Source: Glaesserella sp041817755
GTDB taxonomy: Bacteria; Pseudomonadota; Gammaproteobacteria; Enterobacterales; Pasteurellaceae
Length of the DNA stretch: 64,000 nucleotides
Assembly: GCF_041817755.1 (NCBI RefSeq)
Contig: NZ_JBGYBX010000058.1
Span: forward strand, 11,646 to 75,645
Direction of reading: 5' to 3'
Shown: piece by piece, positions 60,140 through 64,000 of the stretch
Position numbering within the stretch: position 1 is the first letter of the stretch
How the letters are laid out: each line of letters begins with the position of its first letter
Notes under the pieces: generated by a model
What the model saw: the letters and a program-made list of their open reading frames with translations, nothing else
Told to the model about the DNA's origin: nothing
Database searches by the model: none
Translations under genes and position numbers: made by a program

Positions 60140-60736
60140 TTAACTGGCGACCATCACCATCGCCGGGCGAATGACACGGCCGTGCAAGGTATAACCTTTT
60201 TGTAAGACCACACTAATGTGGTTGCTTTCAATTCCGTCGGCAGGTTGCATTGAGATCGCTTGGTGAAGGTCCGGATTAAAGGCTTCGCCCACTACGCCAA
60301 CCGCTTCAATACCAAAGTGATTTAAAGTTGATACTAAACCTTTGAGGGTTAATTCCACGCCGGATTTGACGCTTTCTTCCGTACCTTCAAGAGCTTGTAA
60401 ACCGCGCTCCAAGTTGTCGACGACAGTTAACATCTCTTTGGAGAATTTTTCTAAGGCGAATTTGTGGGCTTTTTCTACATCTTGTTCGGCACGGCGGCGA
60501 ATATTTTCAATTTCCGCACGGGCGCGCAGCTGAATATCTTGTTCGCGTTTATCCGCTTCGGCAATGTATTCTTCCAGCTCTTGTACGCGAGCAATCGCCT
60601 CTGCAAGCGGGTCGATTTCTTCATTTTTTTGCAATTCGGCTTCAGGCGTTTGTTCTGTGGTTTGAACATCTTGAGTTTGTTCGGTTTCTTTCGTTACGTC
60701 TTGTTCTGTTTGATTCTTTTCTGTTTGGTTTGTCAT
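60140..60736 (-). CDS. grpE: GrpE, nucleotide exchange factor of DnaK
   Basis: Promotes ADP release from DnaK. The start is ATG 60736 (MTNQTEKNQTEQDV) after AGAGGA; the longer frame is not GrpE-like. The 198 residues have an acidic Gln/Glu-rich N-terminus, a long coiled coil (about 60-110, with RARAEIENIRRRAEQDVEKA) and the beta-domain signature VGEAFNPDLHQAIS and VVLQKGYTLHGRVIRPAMVMV. A sigma-32-like promoter lies upstream. Confidence 0.97.
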   Translation of the reverse strand: MTNQTEKNQTEQDVTKETEQTQDVQTTEQTPEAELQKNEEIDPLAEAIARVQELEEYIAEADKREQDIQLRARAEIENIRRRAEQDVEKAHKFALEKFSKEMLTVVDNLERGLQALEGTEESVKSGVELTLKGLVSTLNHFGIEAVGVVGEAFNPDLHQAISMQPADGIESNHISVVLQKGYTLHGRVIRPAMVMVAS

Positions 60737-60798
60737 TGCTAGTCCTCTAAACAACATGAAATGTGATTTTGCAAATGATTGCATTAAAACGACCGTTA

Positions 60799-60826
60799 AT
60801 ATAGCGACAAATTAAGGGAATTCAAG
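60799..60826 (-). promoter_or_regulatory. Sigma-32-like heat-shock promoter of grpE
   Basis: CTTGAAT on the minus strand (-35 core 60826-60821), then 13 bases and CGCTATAT (60806-60799), close to CCCCATNT. Same spacing as the htpG promoter. Confidence 0.6.
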
Positions 60827-60876
60827 GTATAAATCATTATTTTGCAGGGAATCTGTTTTCTCTTCTCGCTTTTCGC

Positions 60877-60882
60877 TATAAT
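60877..60882 (+). promoter_or_regulatory. -10 element of aspS
   Basis: TATAAT followed by a GC-rich CCCGCC, 44 bases before the aspS start. Confidence 0.5.
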
Positions 60883-60925
60883 CCCGCCTAATTTTTTCCA
60901 AATTTTATAAGAAGGATAACCAGAT

Positions 60926-62695
60926 ATGATGCGTTCTCATTATTGCGGTGTGTTAAACCGTACTCACGTTGGTGAGCAAGTAACATTAAGCGGTTGGGTA
61001 CACCGTGTGCGTAACCTTGGTCGTTTTATTTTTATGCAAATTCGTGACCGTGAAGGGATCGTGCAGGTTTTCTTTGATGAGAAAGATGAAGCCTTATTCA
61101 AACAAGCTTCTGCGTTGCGTGCGGAAGCCTGTGTGCAAATTAAAGGTGAAGTGATTGCGCGTGATGCGTCGCAAATCAATAAAGAGATGGCAACGGGTGA
61201 AATTGAAGTGTTGGTAAAAGAGCTTGTGGTGTATAACAACTCAGAAGTGTTACCGCTCGATTTCAATCAAAATAACACTGAAGAACAGCGTTTAAAATAT
61301 CGTTACTTAGATTTACGTCGCCCTGAAATGGCGGAGCGTTTGAAAACCCGTGCCAAAATTACCAGCTTTGTGCGTCGTTATATGGACGACAACGGTTTTT
61401 TGGATATTGAAACCCCAATGCTCACCAAAGCAACCCCTGAAGGTGCGCGTGACTATTTAGTGCCAAGCCGTGTGCATAAGGGCAAATTCTATGCGTTACC
61501 GCAATCACCGCAATTATTTAAACAGTTGCTGATGATGTCAGGTTTTGACCGTTACTACCAAATCGTCAAATGTTTCCGTGATGAAGATTTGCGTGCGGAT
61601 CGTCAGCCTGAATTTACCCAAATCGATGTGGAAACTACCTTTATGACCGCCCCTGAAGTGCGTGCGATAATGGAAAGAATGATCCGTGGCTTGTGGTTAG
61701 ATCGCTTAAATGTCGATTTAGGCGAGTTCCCGCAAATGACCTTTGCCGAAGCAATGCGTCGTTATGGTTCGGACAAACCTGATCTGCGTAACCCGTTAGA
61801 GTTGGTTGATGTGGCGGATATTCTAAAAGATGTCGAATTTAAAGTATTCAGCGGTCCTGCAAATGATCCTGAAGGGCGTGTTGCGGTAATTCGTGTGCCG
61901 AATGGGGCGGAAATTACCCGTAAACAGATTGATGAATATACCCAATTTGTCGGCATTTATGGGGCAAAAGGTTTAGCGTGGGCAAAAGTGAATGATGTCA
62001 ACGCTGGCTTAGAAGGTTTACAAAGCCCGATTGCTAAGTTCTTAACTGATGATGTGGTTAAAGCATTATTAGCGCGTGTCAATGCACAAAACGGCGATAT
62101 TATCTTCTTTGGTGCGGACAGTGAAAAAGTGGTTACTGATGCGATGGGGGCGTTACGTTTGAAAGTGGGGCGTGATTTAGGTTTAACGGATCTCACCGCT
62201 TGGAAACCACTTTGGGTTGTCGATTTCCCAATGTTTGAAAAAGATGACGAAGGTAACTGGTCAGCAATGCACCACCCGTTCACCTCACCAAAAGATTTAA
62301 GCCCTGAAGAGCTGGTTCAAAATCCAAAAGGTGCTGTGGCGAATGCTTACGATATGGTGATTAACGGCTATGAAGTGGGCGGTGGCTCTGTGCGTATTTT
62401 CGACCCGAAAATGCAACAAACGGTGTTCGGTATTTTAGGCATTAACGAAGAAGAACAAAAAGAGAAATTTGGCTTCTTACTTGATGCGTTAAAATTCGGT
62501 ACACCACCACACGCAGGCTTGGCGTTCGGTTTAGACCGTTTAACGATGTTAATTACTGGCACAGAAAATATCCGTGATGTGATTGCCTTCCCGAAAACAA
62601 CGGCGGCTGCTTGTTTGATGACCGATGCCCCAAGTTTCGGTAATCCGAAAGCCTTGGCGGAGCTGGCGATTCAAACAACGGTGGAAAAAGAGTAA
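60926..62695 (+). CDS. aspS: AspS, aspartyl-tRNA synthetase
   Basis: Charges tRNA-Asp. The 589-residue protein begins RSHYCGVLNRTHVGEQVTLSGWVHR, an OB-fold anticodon-binding domain, followed by class II motifs: TPMLTKATPEGARDYLVPSR, FRDEDLRADRQPEFTQID (motif 2) and GLAFGLDRLTMLITG (motif 3). The bacterial GAD insertion is present. Two adjacent ATGs (60926, 60929) follow AAGGAT; by comparison with E. coli the second may be used. A toxin-antitoxin pair follows. Confidence 0.98.
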   Translation: MMRSHYCGVLNRTHVGEQVTLSGWVHRVRNLGRFIFMQIRDREGIVQVFFDEKDEALFKQASALRAEACVQIKGEVIARDASQINKEMATGEIEVLVKELVVYNNSEVLPLDFNQNNTEEQRLKYRYLDLRRPEMAERLKTRAKITSFVRRYMDDNGFLDIETPMLTKATPEGARDYLVPSRVHKGKFYALPQSPQLFKQLLMMSGFDRYYQIVKCFRDEDLRADRQPEFTQIDVETTFMTAPEVRAIMERMIRGLWLDRLNVDLGEFPQMTFAEAMRRYGSDKPDLRNPLELVDVADILKDVEFKVFSGPANDPEGRVAVIRVPNGAEITRKQIDEYTQFVGIYGAKGLAWAKVNDVNAGLEGLQSPIAKFLTDDVVKALLARVNAQNGDIIFFGADSEKVVTDAMGALRLKVGRDLGLTDLTAWKPLWVVDFPMFEKDDEGNWSAMHHPFTSPKDLSPEELVQNPKGAVANAYDMVINGYEVGGGSVRIFDPKMQQTVFGILGINEEEQKEKFGFLLDALKFGTPPHAGLAFGLDRLTMLITGTENIRDVIAFPKTTAAACLMTDAPSFGNPKALAELAIQTTVEKE

Positions 62696-62790
62696 TAAGA
62701 TTTGGGGTGGAATATTTTCCACCCCTTATTTTGTCTTGCTATTTTCGATTTTGGCTTCTAAAATGTGCCAAAATGACACAGGAGGAAATA

Positions 62791-63060
62791 ATGGCACAGG
62801 CAAATTTACCCCGTATTACTGCACGGATTGATTCGGCAACACAAGAATTATTGCTTAATGCAGCGGCTTTAGTTGGGATTTCCAGCATTAATTCTTTTGT
62901 ACTTAACGCTGCGATAGAAAAAGCGAATGCGATTTTACAAGCGGAAAAAATAACGCAATTTAACGATGAAGATACTCGCTTATTGCTACACTACTTAGAT
63001 AACCCACCAGCACCGAATGAACAGTTGAAAGCTCTTTTCCAAAATAGTGAAAAGGGATAA
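62791..63060 (+). CDS. DUF1778 (TacA-like) antitoxin
   Basis: An 89-residue predicted antitoxin with an N-terminal ribbon-helix-helix DNA-binding domain: LPRITARIDSATQELLLNAAALVGISSINSFVLNAAIEKA (known pattern, in parts about residues 6-45). The C-terminal acidic tail (FNDEDTRLLLHYLDNPPAPNEQLKALF) is the part that covers the toxin in this family. AGGAGG precedes ATG 62791. It ends four bases before the toxin gene, so they form one operon that the pair may autoregulate. Confidence 0.9.
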   Translation: MAQANLPRITARIDSATQELLLNAAALVGISSINSFVLNAAIEKANAILQAEKITQFNDEDTRLLLHYLDNPPAPNEQLKALFQNSEKG

Positions 63061-63063
63061 ACA

Positions 63064-63558
63064 ATGGAAATTCAGTTGTTAAATACGAAAGTGCATAATC
63101 GAGCGGAGTTTGATTGTGGTAATCAAAGTTTAAACCTGTTTTTGCGACAAATGGCAAATCAGCAGGCAATAAAAGATACCGCTCGAACCTATGTGTTGGT
63201 CGAGCCACAAAATCCAACGGAAATTGTGGGATTCTATACTTTAACGATGACAAGGTTAGAATTAGCTGAATTACCTGATAGTTTACAAAAGCAGTCAAAG
63301 TTTCCCCTTTCAGCAGGGCTGTTAGCTCGCTTGGGAATTGATAAAAAATATCAACATCAAGGCTATGCTAAAATACTTTTGCGTGATGCTCTGAGAAATA
63401 TTTATCAAGCCAGTCAAATTATCGGTTTTCCGATTATTGTTGTAGATGCTAAAGAAGGTGTAGCTGATTTTTATCAGAAGTATGGCTTCATGCCGATTCA
63501 ACAAAGCCCGACTCGCTTATATTTAATGGTGAGAACTCTAGAAAAATTATTAGAATAA
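63064..63558 (+). CDS. GNAT-family (TacT/AtaT-like) toxin
   Basis: Type II toxins of this class acetylate charged tRNAs and stop translation. The 164-residue protein has the typical start EFDCGNQSLNLFLRQMANQQ, the acetyl-CoA-binding region LGIDKKYQHQGYAKILLRDAL (Q-X-X-G-X-A type, about residues 97-117) and FYQKYGFMPI with the conserved Tyr. It is intact, with its antitoxin upstream. Which amino acid or tRNA it attacks is not visible. Confidence 0.88.
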   Translation: MEIQLLNTKVHNRAEFDCGNQSLNLFLRQMANQQAIKDTARTYVLVEPQNPTEIVGFYTLTMTRLELAELPDSLQKQSKFPLSAGLLARLGIDKKYQHQGYAKILLRDALRNIYQASQIIGFPIIVVDAKEGVADFYQKYGFMPIQQSPTRLYLMVRTLEKLLE

Positions 63559-63568
63559 GCTGAATATA

Positions 63569-64000
63569 ATGAATTACAAAAATCCCCATTCTGTTCTCGT
63601 CGTGATTTATGCCGAAAAAACTCGGCGAGTACTAATGCTCCAACGCCAAGACGATCCAACCTTTTGGCAGTCGGTAACAGGGACGATTGAAACAGGAGAA
63701 ACACCTTATCAAACGGCATTGCGTGAAGTGAGAGAAGAAGTCGGAATTGATATTTTTGCTCAAAATTTAGCACTTTATGATTGCAAAACGAGTGTGAAAT
63801 TTGAGATTTTTCCGCAATTTCGCTATAAATACGCCCCTAACGTTACGCATAACACGGAGCATTGGTTTTTATTGGCATTGCCCGATGAGATCGAACCGAT
63901 ATTGACGGAACATTTGGCGTATCAATGGCTTTCGGTAGATGATGCGGTGGCACTCACCAAATCACCAAATAACGCCGAAGCGATTGCAAAATATTTAACA
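63569..64000 (+). CDS. nudB: NudB, dihydroneopterin triphosphate diphosphatase (3' end cut)
   Basis: A Nudix hydrolase of folate synthesis that removes pyrophosphate from dihydroneopterin triphosphate. The ATG is at 63569 and the frame is open for 144 codons to the window end; E. coli NudB has 150, so little is missing. The Nudix box is GTIETGETPYQTALREVREEVGI (in parts, residues about 38-60). KNPHSVLVVIYAEKTRRVLMLQR and DPTFWQSVTG fit NudB. In related genomes nudB follows aspS, so the toxin-antitoxin pair has probably inserted between them. Confidence 0.9.
   Translation, partial: MNYKNPHSVLVVIYAEKTRRVLMLQRQDDPTFWQSVTGTIETGETPYQTALREVREEVGIDIFAQNLALYDCKTSVKFEIFPQFRYKYAPNVTHNTEHWFLLALPDEIEPILTEHLAYQWLSVDDAVALTKSPNNAEAIAKYLT

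Noticed and set aside
1..64000. CRISPR array, prophage or insertion sequence
   Set aside because: I found no regularly spaced direct repeats, no cas, integrase, transposase or structural phage genes.

Overview
The window looks like chromosomal DNA from the family Pasteurellaceae. Conserved gene order (rsmE-yqgE-ruvX, secM-secA-mutT, dksA-pcnB-folK, purM-purN, ybaB-recR) and protein similarity are gammaproteobacterial. The 9-mer ACAAGCGGT (reverse complement ACCGCTTGT) occurs dozens of times, often as inverted pairs around TTTTGCAAAA-type AT tracts. That is the DNA uptake signal sequence (USS) of the Actinobacillus pleuropneumoniae / Mannheimia haemolytica / H. ducreyi branch, not the AAGTGCGGT form of H. 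influenzae. I cannot name the species. No prophage, insertion sequence or CRISPR array is visible.

Layout. 1-5.9 kb: secD (cut at the window edge) and yajC; the rsmE-yqgE-ruvX operon; yajG and bolA divergent; tRNA-Ser; an NlpE-like lipoprotein. 5.9-10 kb: dciA-like gene divergent from secM-secA-mutT. 10-16 kb: htpG with a sigma-32-like promoter, a cyclase-family hydrolase, catalase and a membrane phosphoesterase. 15.7-20.4 kb: dksA-pcnB-folK facing purM-purN, with a PurR box. 20.5-23 kb: two YgiW-type OB-fold proteins and aspA. 23-34.2 kb: a galactoside operon on the minus strand (permease, GH36 alpha-galactosidase, lacZ, galT, galK, galM) with a divergent LacI-type regulator, which together would import raffinose, melibiose or lactose type sugars, cleave them and send galactose through the Leloir pathway. 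34-41 kb: a secreted protein, a patatin-like lipoprotein, typA, grxA, tRNA-Asp, dnaQ, ybaB and recR. 41-49 kb: a frameshifted membrane gene, a 54-residue secreted peptide gene, and a TetR regulator divergent from a yhiI-rbbA-yhhJ-type ABC export operon with an outer-membrane factor. 49-56 kb: alr, qmcA, ybbJ and hrpA. 56-64 kb: a large AT-rich SF1 helicase, yeaL, grpE, aspS, a DUF1778-GNAT toxin-antitoxin pair and a partial nudB.

Most notable points: (1) a 67-bp element made of two perfect 25-bp inverted arms lies inside the hrpA reading frame and is translated, like the palindromic elements known in Rickettsia genes, and relatives of its arms recur between genes; (2) pcnB appears to have an ATT start behind a good ribosome-binding site, but a nine-base A tract puts that start out of frame; (3) secM has a divergent arrest peptide ending in PPIRAGP, a USS hairpin overlaps its arrest region, and a hairpin-rich insert separates it from secA; (4) USSs in unrelated genes encode the same short peptide module; (5) the 1.1-kaa helicase is a candidate accessory or defence gene.
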